A stretch of 64,000 nucleotides of DNA from Saccharopolyspora dendranthemae (lineage in GTDB: Bacteria > Actinomycetota > Actinomycetes > Mycobacteriales > Pseudonocardiaceae). Position 1 is the stretch's first letter. Each line of letters begins with the position of its first letter. The translations under genes and the position numbers were made by a program. Under the pieces are notes generated by a model. The model saw only the letters and a list, made by a program, of their open reading frames with translations. It was not told the origin of the DNA and searched no databases. Shown here piece after piece: positions 16,990 to 25,182 of the stretch. The stretch covers positions 62,001-126,000 of the forward strand of contig NZ_VIWX01000001.1 of the NCBI RefSeq assembly GCF_007829955.1. The letters are read 5' to 3'.

Positions 16990-17631
16990 GTGTCGTTGCC
17001 GGACGAGCTCGCCGAACAGATCCTCGGGTCGATCATCGACGGCACCTACCCGGCCGGCGGCGCGCTGCCGTCCGAACCCGAGCTCGCGGAGCTGTTCTCG
17101 CTGAGCAGGTTGACCGTTCGCGAGGCCGTCACGACGCTGCGGGCGCAGAACGTCGTGCGCATCGAGCGAGGTCGCGGCACCTACGTCAACCCGCCGGCCG
17201 AGTGGACCTCGTTGCACTCGATGATCCGCGCCGCGACCTCCCCCGGCGCCGACCCGGAGGTCGCCGACGGCGCGCACGTGGCGCGCCGGGTGCTGGAGGG
17301 CGGGATCGCCGAGCTCGCCGCTCTCCACCGCACCGACGCCGACCTGGAGCGGCTGCGCGAGCACCTGCGGACCATGCGCGAAACGGGCGGTCCCGAGGCC
17401 CACGTCGCCTTCCACCAAGCGATCGTGCGCGCCACCGGCAACGTCTTCGTCCCGCTGCTGTTCGAACCGTTCACCCAGCTCCTCGCCGAGCTGCCCGCGG
17501 AGAGCGACCGCGACGCGCTCTCGCGGCACGAGCGGCTGCTGGCCGCCATCGAGGCTCGCGATCCCGCCGCGGCACGCCGGTTCATGGCCGCTCACCTGCG
17601 TTCTCACGACGAATCCGCGCGATCCGCGTAA
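16990..17631 (+). CDS. GntR/FadR-family regulator
   Basis: 213-aa regulator. The N-terminal winged helix is typical (GALPSEPELAELFSLSRLTVREA, split here as LPSEPELAE and LSRLTVREA, then RIERGRGTYV). The C-terminal half is the all-helical FCD ligand domain with a probable metal-binding His in HVAFHQAIVRATGN. FadR-subfamily members respond to carboxylates or acyl compounds. GTG start with GGAG 5 nt before it. It stands 50 bases ahead of the hydrolase-oxygenase-acyltransferase-methyltransferase run and is the natural candidate to control it. Confidence 0.9.
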   Translation: MSLPDELAEQILGSIIDGTYPAGGALPSEPELAELFSLSRLTVREAVTTLRAQNVVRIERGRGTYVNPPAEWTSLHSMIRAATSPGADPEVADGAHVARRVLEGGIAELAALHRTDADLERLREHLRTMRETGGPEAHVAFHQAIVRATGNVFVPLLFEPFTQLLAELPAESDRDALSRHERLLAAIEARDPAAARRFMAAHLRSHDESARSA

Positions 17632-17655
17632 CCCCGGCAACGGCTGATCGTTGAT

Positions 17656-17675
17656 CTCCCCGGGAATCCCGGGAG
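17656..17675 (+). promoter_or_regulatory. Hairpin overlapping the ribosome site of the S15 hydrolase
   Basis: CTCCC at 17656-17660 can pair with GGGAG at 17671-17675, with CCCGGG words nested inside. The right arm is the Shine-Dalgarno sequence (GGGAGG) of the gene at 17682, so the structure could hold back translation. Confidence 0.45.
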
Positions 17676-17681
17676 GTCTGG

Positions 17682-19532
17682 ATGCGTCGCTCATTGCTGG
17701 CCCTGATCCTCGCACTGCTGACCGGCCTCGCCGGCCTGACCGCGGCCGACGCCGCCCCCGCGCCCGCGTGGACCGCGCGCGCCGAAGACCACCCGCGAGC
17801 GGTGGTCCAGACCGACGTCCCGGTGCGGATGTCCGACGGGACCGTGCTGCGCGCGGACGTGCGTCTGCCCGCCGATGCCGAGGGACGGCCGGTGCCCGGC
17901 CGATTTCCCGTGCTGCTGACCATCATCGCCTACAACAAGGCGCTCATGAGCGGTCCGGGGGCGAGCGCCCTCGGCGGCGATCCGGACTACTTCGCCAAGC
18001 GCGGCTACGCCCACGTCTCCGTCGACGCGCGCGGCACCGGTTCCTCCGGCGGTGACTGGCAGGCGTTCAGCGCGCGCGAGAACGCCGACTCCGGCGAGAT
18101 CGTCAACTGGGCGGCCTCACCCGAACGCCCGTGGAGCAACGGGTCGGTCGGCATGCACGGCGCCTCCTACATGGGCATCAACCAGCTGTTCGCGGCGGGA
18201 CACCGGCCACCGGGGCTCAAGGCGATCTTCCCGCAGGTCCCGGCGATGGACACCTACCGCGACGTGGTCGCCTCGGGTGGTGCCCTCGACGTCGGGTTCA
18301 TCCCGCTGTGGATGGGGCTGGTCACCGGGGCCGGGTTGGTCCCGCCCGCCTACGGCGCCCGGGAGCCGGACAGCGCGCTGCAGACCTACCTCGACCGCGT
18401 TCAGGGCGCCACGAGCTTCACCGCACCGACCCTGCTGGAGGCCACGCTCGGGCTCAACGCGGCCTTCGACGGCCCCTTCTACGCCGAGCGCTCCCCCGCG
18501 AGCGTGCTCGACCGCATCGACGTGCCGACCTTCCTCGTCGGCGGTGAGTACGACCTGTTCCAGCGCGGGACCCCGATGGTGTTCGACGCGCTCCGCAAGC
18601 GCGGCGTGCCGGTCAAGATGATCTACGGACCGTGGGACCACGTGCAGGGCGCCGGTGACCACCTCGCCGAAGCAGGCCACGGCACGCTGCAGGAGCTCCA
18701 ACTGCGCTGGTTCGACCACTACGTGCGCGGGCAGGCCGATCCTGCGCTGGACACTGACGTCCCGCCGCTGACCTACCACGAGATCGGGTCCGGGCAGTGG
18801 TTCTCCGCCGACCAGTGGATCGGCGAGCAGCGGGCGCGCAGCTTCCAGCTCTCCGGCACCTCGCTGCCGGGACGGCCGGGCGAGCTGGTGGATTCCGCGC
18901 CCCGCCCCGGTCAGAGCACCGTGCCCCCGGTTCCGGTCTCCGGGCTGTGCACGCGTTCGACCAACCAGTGGACCGCCGGTCTGCCCAACGCCGTCGGCAT
19001 CGCGCAGCTCTGCGGCGACAACAGGTGGAACGACCTGTCCGGGACGGTCTTCGAGACCGCTCCGATGGCCGAGGCGGTCCGGATGCGCGGACCGATCAAC
19101 GCCCACCTCAACGCCTCGACGCCCACCGGGAACGGGATGCTGTCGGTGTCGGTGTCCTCGGTGCCCCCCGACGGGTCGGTCGACCGGCTCACCGGCGGTT
19201 GGCAGGTGCTCTCGCACCGGGCGCTGGACGAGTCCCGCTCGCGCTACCTCGACGGGAAGCTGATCCAGCCGTTCCACCCGTTCACCCGGGAAGCGCAGAG
19301 CACCATGCGGCCCGGTGTCGCCGAACCGGTCGACGTCGAGGTGTTCCCGACCGGCGCGGTGATCCCCCCTGGCCACCGGCTCCGGATCGCGGTCCAGGCC
19401 TTCGACGTCCCCCACCTGCTGCCCACGGTGCGCGACCTGCCTGCGGCTCTGTCGCCGGTCACCCTCCACACGTCCCCGGAGAACCCTTCGGAGATCACGC
19501 TGCCCATCGTCCCGGCCTCGGAAGGAATCTGA
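17682..19532 (+). CDS. Secreted CocE/NonD-family (S15) hydrolase
   Basis: 616-aa alpha/beta hydrolase, exported. The first 25 residues form a Sec signal (MRRSLLALILALLTGLAGL, cleavage near ADA-APA). Then comes the X-Pro dipeptidyl-peptidase S15 fold: LRADVRLP, the RGTGSSGG oxyanion region, nucleophile Ser162 in GMHGASYMG, Asp in GGEYDLF and His in GPWDHVQ. The C-terminal jelly-roll domain follows. The family holds esterases, acylases and glutaryl-7-ACA-type amidases. The stop overlaps the next ATG by one base (TGATG), tying this enzyme to the oxygenase-acyltransferase genes. It could cleave an ester or amide outside the cell, perhaps related to the product of those genes. Confidence 0.9.
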   Translation: MRRSLLALILALLTGLAGLTAADAAPAPAWTARAEDHPRAVVQTDVPVRMSDGTVLRADVRLPADAEGRPVPGRFPVLLTIIAYNKALMSGPGASALGGDPDYFAKRGYAHVSVDARGTGSSGGDWQAFSARENADSGEIVNWAASPERPWSNGSVGMHGASYMGINQLFAAGHRPPGLKAIFPQVPAMDTYRDVVASGGALDVGFIPLWMGLVTGAGLVPPAYGAREPDSALQTYLDRVQGATSFTAPTLLEATLGLNAAFDGPFYAERSPASVLDRIDVPTFLVGGEYDLFQRGTPMVFDALRKRGVPVKMIYGPWDHVQGAGDHLAEAGHGTLQELQLRWFDHYVRGQADPALDTDVPPLTYHEIGSGQWFSADQWIGEQRARSFQLSGTSLPGRPGELVDSAPRPGQSTVPPVPVSGLCTRSTNQWTAGLPNAVGIAQLCGDNRWNDLSGTVFETAPMAEAVRMRGPINAHLNASTPTGNGMLSVSVSSVPPDGSVDRLTGGWQVLSHRALDESRSRYLDGKLIQPFHPFTREAQSTMRPGVAEPVDVEVFPTGAVIPPGHRLRIAVQAFDVPHLLPTVRDLPAALSPVTLHTSPENPSEITLPIVPASEGI

Positions 19533-20377
19533 TGACCGCTGCGGTGACCGACATCGTCGACACCGACCGCTATCCGCTCAACGACCCCGGAGGCCCCGAG
19601 TGGGTCCGGGCCGTGGAGTCGGTGCGCGCGGACCTGCGCGACACCGGCTGCAGCGTGCTGCGCGACTTCGTGGCCGCCGAGCACCGCGAGGCGCTGAGAG
19701 CCGAGTGCGCGGGCATCGCCGACCGCGCCTACTACGAAGAGCAGACCGTCAACGTCTACAACACCGCCCCGGACGCGTCTCTGCCCGACGGACACCCGGG
19801 CAAGCGAACGACGTTGCGCGGCAACGCGTTCGTGGCGCGCGAGGACATCCCGGCGGAGCACCTCATCCACCGGCTCTACACCGACGAGCTGTTCCAGCGC
19901 TTCCTCGCCGACTGCCTGCGCAAACCCCGGATCCACCCGCTGGAGGACCCGCTCGCCGGCCTCGTGGTCAACATCGTCAACCCGGGCAAGGAGCACCCCT
20001 GGCACTTCGACACCAACGAGTTCGCGGTCAGCATGGTCACCCAGCAACCGGAGGGCGGCGGGGTCTTCGAGTACTGGCCGCACATCCGCTCGGCGGAGTC
20101 GGAGAACTTCGCCGACGTCGGCGCGGTGATCGACGGCAACGGCGGCGATCAGGTGCGGAAACTCCCGCTCCGGCCCGGTGATCTGCAGCTGTTCCACGGC
20201 CGCTACTCGCTGCACCGGGTGAGCGCCGTCGAGGGGGAAGTGGCCAGGCACTCGGCGATCTTCGCCTACAGTGATCGCCCAGGGGTGGTGGGAACCGCGG
20301 AACGCACCCGGCAGCTGTTCGGCCGGGTCACCGCGGCTCACGGCAACACCGCCCGGACCGACGACCTGCTCGACTGA
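19532..20377 (+). CDS. 2-oxoglutarate/Fe(II) oxygenase, BesD/HalD-like, with an intact HxD triad
   Basis: 281-aa cytoplasmic oxygenase of the family whose members are often labelled HalD/BesD halogenases of free amino acids. Core motifs: NVYNTAPDASLPDGHP, LVVNIVNPGKEHPWHFDTNEFAV, LPLRPGDLQLFHGRYSLHRV, RHSAIFAYSDRPG. The iron ligands appear as H158, D160 (HFD) and H228, with R239 likely binding 2-oxoglutarate. Halogenases replace the carboxylate by Gly or Ala to make room for chloride; here the Asp is kept, so hydroxylation is predicted. ATG at 19532 overlaps the previous stop. The amino-acid substrate is not known; lysine-like substrates are known for the named relatives. Confidence 0.85.
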   Translation: MTAAVTDIVDTDRYPLNDPGGPEWVRAVESVRADLRDTGCSVLRDFVAAEHREALRAECAGIADRAYYEEQTVNVYNTAPDASLPDGHPGKRTTLRGNAFVAREDIPAEHLIHRLYTDELFQRFLADCLRKPRIHPLEDPLAGLVVNIVNPGKEHPWHFDTNEFAVSMVTQQPEGGGVFEYWPHIRSAESENFADVGAVIDGNGGDQVRKLPLRPGDLQLFHGRYSLHRVSAVEGEVARHSAIFAYSDRPGVVGTAERTRQLFGRVTAAHGNTARTDDLLD

Positions 20378-20441
20378 GGAATGTCCACCAGCGGCTGACA
20401 CCGCCCTTGAGAAGCAGATCCTAAAGACGAACGAGGTTGCT

Positions 20442-22202
20442 TTGCGCACCAGCACTTTCGGCAACGAGGACGCGCTCCCCCGCATCCCGCTGCCCACGCT
20501 CGAAGACAGCGGATCCCGGTTCCTGCAGTGGTGCGCGCCGCTGCTGACCGACGAGGAGCTGTCCACCACCAGGCAGGCCGTCTCCGAGTTCCTCGACTCC
20601 GAGACCGCCAAGGAGCTGCACGCTTCGCTCACGGCCTACACCGGCCAGGACGACGTGCACAGCTGGCTGGACGAGTTCTGGCGGGACCGCTACCTGGGCC
20701 GCAGGGACCGGATCGCGCTCAACGCGAACTTCTTCTTCCTGTTCAACGACACCGATGACGACCAGATCAGTCGCGCCGTGCGGCTCATCGCCGCGTCGGT
20801 GGACCACAAGCTGGCGCTGGACGCCGAGACCGTTCCGCCCACTACGCGCCGCGGCCAGCCGCTGTCCATGCAGCAGCACCGGTACCTGTTCTCCACCACC
20901 CGCATCCCGCGCGCCGAGCGCGACGGCGTGCGGGCTCCCCACACCCCCGGGCAGCCCGGTCCGAGCCAGGCCCGGCACATCGTGGTGTTCTTCCGGGGCA
21001 ACGCGTTCCGGCTCGACGTGATCGGCCAGGACGGCGTCCCGCACACCCTCGACGAGCTCTCCGAGGCGCTGCGCGAGATCACCGCCACCACCGACCGCGG
21101 CCCCGGAGTCGGCGCTCTGACCAGCAACGACCGCGTCACCTGGGCGGCGAACAGGGAGGCCCTGCTGCTGGACAACACCGGTTCGGTCGACGTGATCGAG
21201 ACGGCGCTGTTCTGCCTGGCCCTGGAGCACGAGCTCCCGTCCGACACCGGCGGCAAGTGCAAGCAGCTGCTGGCCGGAGACCCGACCGACCGCTGGTTCG
21301 ACAAGGGGATCACGCTGATCGTGTTCCCCGACGGGGCGGCCGGTGTCAACGGCGAGCACTGCCTGCTCGACGGGACGACCATCGTCGAGTACGTCGACGC
21401 GCTGCTGACCGGGACCGCCGAGTCGCACTCGCAGGCCTCGGGAGCCGCCTCGCAGGGAGCACCGAAGCCGTCAGCGCTGGAATTCCGCCTCTCGCCGGAG
21501 CTCTCGGGTGAGATCGAGTCGGCGGCCAAGGACTACCAGGCCTACTCCGACGCGACCGCGACCCGCACCGTGAGCCTCGACTTCGGCTCGGAGCGCGCCA
21601 AGTCGCTCGGGGTGTCCCCGGACGCGTTCGTGCAGATGGCCTTCCAGCTGGCGCACCGCCGGTCGAAGGGCTTCACCGGAGCGACCTACGAGTCCATCGC
21701 GACGCGGACGTTCCACCACGGGCGCACCGAGGCGATGCGCGTGGTCACCCCGGAGATCCTCGACTTCGTCGCCGCGATGGAGGACCCGGGCGCGGACCGC
21801 ACCACCCGCACCGAGGCGTTCCGGCGTGCGGCCGACGCGCACGTCACGCGCGCCAAGGAGTGCCAGGCGGGCGACGCGCCCGAGCAGCACCTGTGGGAGC
21901 TGCAGCTGATCGCGGCCCGCCGGGGCCAGGAGTTCGCTCCTGCGCTCTACACCTCGCCCGGGTGGCTGAAGATGCGCGACGACTACCTGAGCACCAGCGC
22001 CGCGCCGTCGGTGAACATCCAGTACTTCGGCTTCGGCGCCACCAGCGAGCACTGCATCGGCGTCGCCTACCTGCTGCTGCCGCAGAGCTTCAACGTGCAC
22101 CTGAGCACGCCGCTGACCGTCGGCGAGCAGATGACCGGGTTCGCCGACCAGCTCGCGGTAGCGATCGAGGAGCTCACCGAACTCCTCGGCGCCGAGTCAT
22201 GA
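20442..22202 (+). CDS. Carnitine/choline-type O-acyltransferase with altered substrate pocket
   Basis: 586-aa enzyme of the carnitine/choline acyltransferase family, which moves acyl groups from CoA to a hydroxyl of a quaternary amine. The catalytic His306 lies in GVNGEHCLLDGT. The binding block TYESIATRTFHHGRTEAMR supplies Y416, S418 and T429, at the spacing of Tyr452, Ser454 and Thr465 of mouse carnitine acetyltransferase. The LSTS motif is at 516-519 and YFGFGATSEHCIGVAYLLLP follows. At the position of Arg518 (carboxylate-binding in that enzyme) stands Gln482 (PEQHLWEL). The start is TTG 20442, with GAGG 5 nt before; no other in-frame start exists after the upstream stop. Such enzymes are rare in bacteria. 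Confidence 0.85.
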   Translation: MRTSTFGNEDALPRIPLPTLEDSGSRFLQWCAPLLTDEELSTTRQAVSEFLDSETAKELHASLTAYTGQDDVHSWLDEFWRDRYLGRRDRIALNANFFFLFNDTDDDQISRAVRLIAASVDHKLALDAETVPPTTRRGQPLSMQQHRYLFSTTRIPRAERDGVRAPHTPGQPGPSQARHIVVFFRGNAFRLDVIGQDGVPHTLDELSEALREITATTDRGPGVGALTSNDRVTWAANREALLLDNTGSVDVIETALFCLALEHELPSDTGGKCKQLLAGDPTDRWFDKGITLIVFPDGAAGVNGEHCLLDGTTIVEYVDALLTGTAESHSQASGAASQGAPKPSALEFRLSPELSGEIESAAKDYQAYSDATATRTVSLDFGSERAKSLGVSPDAFVQMAFQLAHRRSKGFTGATYESIATRTFHHGRTEAMRVVTPEILDFVAAMEDPGADRTTRTEAFRRAADAHVTRAKECQAGDAPEQHLWELQLIAARRGQEFAPALYTSPGWLKMRDDYLSTSAAPSVNIQYFGFGATSEHCIGVAYLLLPQSFNVHLSTPLTVGEQMTGFADQLAVAIEELTELLGAES

Positions 22203-23002
22203 GCCTGACCGGCGAGCACAAGGCCGACTTCAGCGACATCTACGTCCAACCTGACCCGCGGGCGTACGTCTCGACGCTGGAGCGCTTCGAGTACCAGATC
22301 CCGCAGCGCGCCACCCCGATCTTCCGCGAGGTGATCGGGGCGGCGCGCCCCGGGCGCGTGCTGGACGTCTGCTGCTCCTACGGCATCAACTCGGCCCTGC
22401 TGAAGTCCACGTCGGATCCCGCCGACGTCCTCACCCGCTACGCGGAGCCGGGCGTCGCGAGTCTGTCCCCGGCGGAGCTGGCCGCTCGGGACCGCGAGCG
22501 GTACGGCGGCGGGCTCGAGATCGTCGGACTGGACGTCTCCGAACCGGCGATCGACTACGGCCGCCGCTCCGGACTGCTCACCGACGGCTGGGCCGAGGAC
22601 CTCGAGAGCACCGATCCCACAGCGGAGCTCACCAAGGGGGTCGCCGACACCGACCTCATCATCTCCACCGGAGGTGTCGGGTACGTCGGCCTCGCGACGT
22701 TCGAGCGGTTGCTCCAGGCGATCAACCGGCCGGGCGATCTGTGGTTGGCGATCTTCGTGCTCAGGGTCTTCGACTACTCGGAGATCAGCGACCTGCTGGC
22801 GGCGCACGGCCTGGTCACCGAACGCCTGCCCGGAACCTTCCCGCAGCGCCGGTTCGCCGACGCCGAGGAGCAGCGGGCCGCGGTCCACGACGTGCGGCTC
22901 CAGGGCCACGATCCCGAGGGCAAGGAATCAGCGGGGTGGTACCACGCCCACTGCTACCTCACCCGCCCGAAGGGCGCCGAAGCACCACCGCTCCTCGCCT
23001 GA
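22199..23002 (+). CDS. Class I SAM-dependent methyltransferase of the cassette
   Basis: 267-aa Rossmann methyltransferase. Motif I is unusual, RVLDVCCSYGINSALL (53-68) instead of DxGxGxG. Then EIVGLDVSEPAIDYG binds the ribose and DLIISTGGVGYVG stands for motif IV. The start ATG overlaps the stop of the acyltransferase (ATGA), so the two are coupled. Its place after an amino-acid oxygenase and an acyltransferase for quaternary amines suggests N-methylation of the same molecule; O-methylation is equally possible from sequence alone. A terminator follows at 23052. Confidence 0.85.
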   Translation: MSLTGEHKADFSDIYVQPDPRAYVSTLERFEYQIPQRATPIFREVIGAARPGRVLDVCCSYGINSALLKSTSDPADVLTRYAEPGVASLSPAELAARDRERYGGGLEIVGLDVSEPAIDYGRRSGLLTDGWAEDLESTDPTAELTKGVADTDLIISTGGVGYVGLATFERLLQAINRPGDLWLAIFVLRVFDYSEISDLLAAHGLVTERLPGTFPQRRFADAEEQRAAVHDVRLQGHDPEGKESAGWYHAHCYLTRPKGAEAPPLLA

Positions 23003-23051
23003 CCACCACGATTCGAATCTCGCGCGACATTCGAACAGGCAGAACACGTCA

Positions 23052-23080
23052 CCGGCCCCGGGGCGATGCCTCGGGGCCGG
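23052..23080. terminator. Bidirectional hairpin terminator between convergent genes
   Basis: 13-bp arms (CCGGCCCCGGGGC against GCCTCGGGGCCGG, one G-U pair) around a 3-base loop, 50 bases after the methyltransferase stop and 16 before the carboxylase stop on the other strand. Confidence 0.85.
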
Positions 23081-23095
23081 CAGCGTGCGTCAGGA

Positions 23096-24868
23096 CTACT
23101 TGATCTCGCAGAGGGTCGTGCCCTGGGTGACGGAGTCGCCGGGCTTCGCGTCGAGCCCGGTGACCGTGCCCGCCTTGTGCGCGGTGACGGGGTTCTCCAT
23201 CTTCATCGCCTCCAGGACGGCGATCTGGTCACCTTCGGCGACCTCCTGCCCGTCCTCGACCGCGACCTTCACGATCGTGCCCTGCATCGGCGCGGCGACG
23301 GCGTCACCGGACGCGGCGCCCCCGGCCTTGCCACCGGCGCGCTTGCGCGGCTTGGCCTTGGCCGCCGGAGCCGCCGAGGTCGCGGCGAACGCGGCCGGCA
23401 GCGAGACCTCCAGGCGGCGACCGCCGACCTCGACGATGACCGTCTGCCGCTCCTCGGTCTCCTCGGCCACGTCGGCACCACCGGTGTAGGGCTCGATGGT
23501 GTTGTCGAACTCGGTCTCGATCCACCGCGTGTGCACGGTGAAGCCGTCGCTGCCGACGAAAGCCGGATCGCGCACGATCGCGCGGTGGAACGGCAGGACC
23601 GTGGCCATGCCCTCCACCTGCATCTCGTCGAGCACGCGGCGGGCGCGCTGCAGCGCCTGACCCCGGTCGGCGCCGGTGACGATGACCTTGGCCAGCAGCG
23701 AGTCGAACTGCCCGCCGATGACGCTGCCGCTCTCCACACCCGCGTCGACGCGCACGCCCGGGCCCTGCGGGGCGACGAACTTCGTCACCGTGCCGGGTGC
23801 GGGCAGGAAGTTGCGGCCGGCGTCCTCGCCGTTGATGCGGAACTCGATGGAGTGGCCGCGCGGTTCCGGATCGGAACCGAGGTGGAGCTTCTCGCCGGAG
23901 GCGATGCGGAACTGCTCGCGAACGAGGTCGATGCCGGTGGTCTCCTCGGAGACCGGGTGCTCAACCTGCAGCCGGGTGTTGACCTCCAGGAACGAGATCG
24001 TGCCGTCCTGGCCCACCAGGAACTCCACGGTGCCCGCGCCGTAGTAACCGGCCTCCGCGCAGATCGAACGCGCGGCCTCGTGGATCCGGCTGTGCTGGTC
24101 GTCGCTGAGGAAGGGCGCCGGTGCCTCTTCGACGAGCTTCTGGTGGCGGCGCTGCAGCGAGCAGTCGCGGGTGCCCACGACGACGACGTTGCCGTGCTGG
24201 TCGGCGACCACCTGGGCCTCGACATGGCGCGGGCGGTCCAGGTACCGCTCGACGAAGCACTCACCCCGGCCGAAGGCCGACTCCGCCTCGCGGACGGCGG
24301 AGGCGAACAGCTCCGGGATCTCCTCGATGGTGCGGGCGACCTTCAGGCCGCGACCGCCGCCGCCGAACGCGGCCTTGATGGCCACCGGCAGGCCGTGCTC
24401 CTGGGCGAAGGCGACGACCTCGTCGGCGCCCGGGACCGGGTCCTTGGTGCCGGGCACCAGCGGCGCCCCCGCGCGGGTGGCGATGTGCCGGGCGGTGACC
24501 TTGTCCCCGAGGTCCCGGATCGCCTGCGGCGACGGGCCGATCCAGATCAGTCCGGCGTCGAGCACCGCCTGGGCGAAGTCGGCGTTCTCCGACAGGAAGC
24601 CGTAACCCGGGTGCACGGCGTCGGCCTCGGCGCGCTTGGCGACGTCGATGATCTTGTCGATGTTCAGGTACGACTCACCGGGCGTGGAACCGCCCAGCGC
24701 GAAGGCCTCGTCGGCCAGCCGCACGTGCGCGGCATCGGCGTCGGGCTCGGCGTAGACCGCGACGGAGGCGATGGCCTCGTCCTGGCAGGCGCGGATGACC
24801 CGCACCGCGATCTCACCGCGGTTGGCGATCAGGACCTTGCTGATCGGCGTCACGTCCACAGTGGTCAA
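23096..24868 (-). CDS. Acyl-CoA carboxylase alpha subunit (biotin carboxylase plus biotin carrier)
   Basis: 590-aa protein with biotin carboxylase at the N-terminus ([21 protein letters not shown]-grasp loop [26 protein letters not shown]) and a biotin carrier domain at the C-terminus carrying the modified Lys in [10 protein letters not shown] Lys/Ala-rich linker ([19 protein letters not shown]) joins them. It is the AccA3/PccA-type subunit that serves acetyl-CoA and propionyl-CoA carboxylases in actinobacteria. It is last in the order beta, epsilon, alpha on the minus strand, 61 nt after the epsilon gene. Confidence 0.96.
   Translation of the reverse strand: MTTVDVTPISKVLIANRGEIAVRVIRACQDEAIASVAVYAEPDADAAHVRLADEAFALGGSTPGESYLNIDKIIDVAKRAEADAVHPGYGFLSENADFAQAVLDAGLIWIGPSPQAIRDLGDKVTARHIATRAGAPLVPGTKDPVPGADEVVAFAQEHGLPVAIKAAFGGGGRGLKVARTIEEIPELFASAVREAESAFGRGECFVERYLDRPRHVEAQVVADQHGNVVVVGTRDCSLQRRHQKLVEEAPAPFLSDDQHSRIHEAARSICAEAGYYGAGTVEFLVGQDGTISFLEVNTRLQVEHPVSEETTGIDLVREQFRIASGEKLHLGSDPEPRGHSIEFRINGEDAGRNFLPAPGTVTKFVAPQGPGVRVDAGVESGSVIGGQFDSLLAKVIVTGADRGQALQRARRVLDEMQVEGMATVLPFHRAIVRDPAFVGSDGFTVHTRWIETEFDNTIEPYTGGADVAEETEERQTVIVEVGGRRLEVSLPAAFAATSAAPAAKAKPRKRAGGKAGGAASGDAVAAPMQGTIVKVAVEDGQEVAEGDQIAVLEAMKMENPVTAHKAGTVTGLDAKPGDSVTQGTTLCEIK
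24854..24866. repeat. GTCCACAGTGGTC, palindrome copy 4 (one mismatch)
   Basis: Copy of the recurring palindrome lying over the first codons of the carboxylase alpha subunit, with one mismatched pair. Confidence 0.5.
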
Positions 24869-24929
24869 CTCCTCATTTTCCCGGCGCGACGCCGGAGCAG
24901 GCGGAAAACATCAAGTCTGGCAACGGACT

Positions 24930-25169
24930 TCAGCCCGGCATGCCCGAGGCACGCCACGCGTGCGGACCCGGGCGGAGCGGGCGGCGACCCGCCGGGTGGC
25001 GCACCGCCGACACCGGGTCGCCCCACAGCGACAGCGGTGTCGACTCCTCCTCGGGAGCGCGTGCGGCCGAAGCACCGGCCAGCGCGGCGGTCAGCGCGGC
25101 GATCTCGACGTCGTCGGGCTCGCCGCGCACGATGCGCAGCACCGGTCGCTGCGGTGTCTCTTCGCTCAT
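24930..25169 (-). CDS. accE: Acyl-CoA carboxylase epsilon subunit
   Basis: 79-aa protein MSEETPQRPVLRIVRGEPDDVEIAALTAALAG and then WGDPVSAVRHP. The LRIVRGxPxxxExAALxAVL pattern is the epsilon subunit of actinobacterial acyl-CoA carboxylases, a small activator that locks the alpha and beta subunits together. It lies 13 nt after the beta subunit stop and just ahead of the alpha subunit, the expected spot. The last part, rich in Arg/Pro (RPLRPGPHAWRASGMPG), matches the conserved tail. Confidence 0.88.
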   Translation of the reverse strand: MSEETPQRPVLRIVRGEPDDVEIAALTAALAGASAARAPEEESTPLSLWGDPVSAVRHPAGRRPLRPGPHAWRASGMPG

Positions 25170-25182
25170 CGGAGAACTCCCA

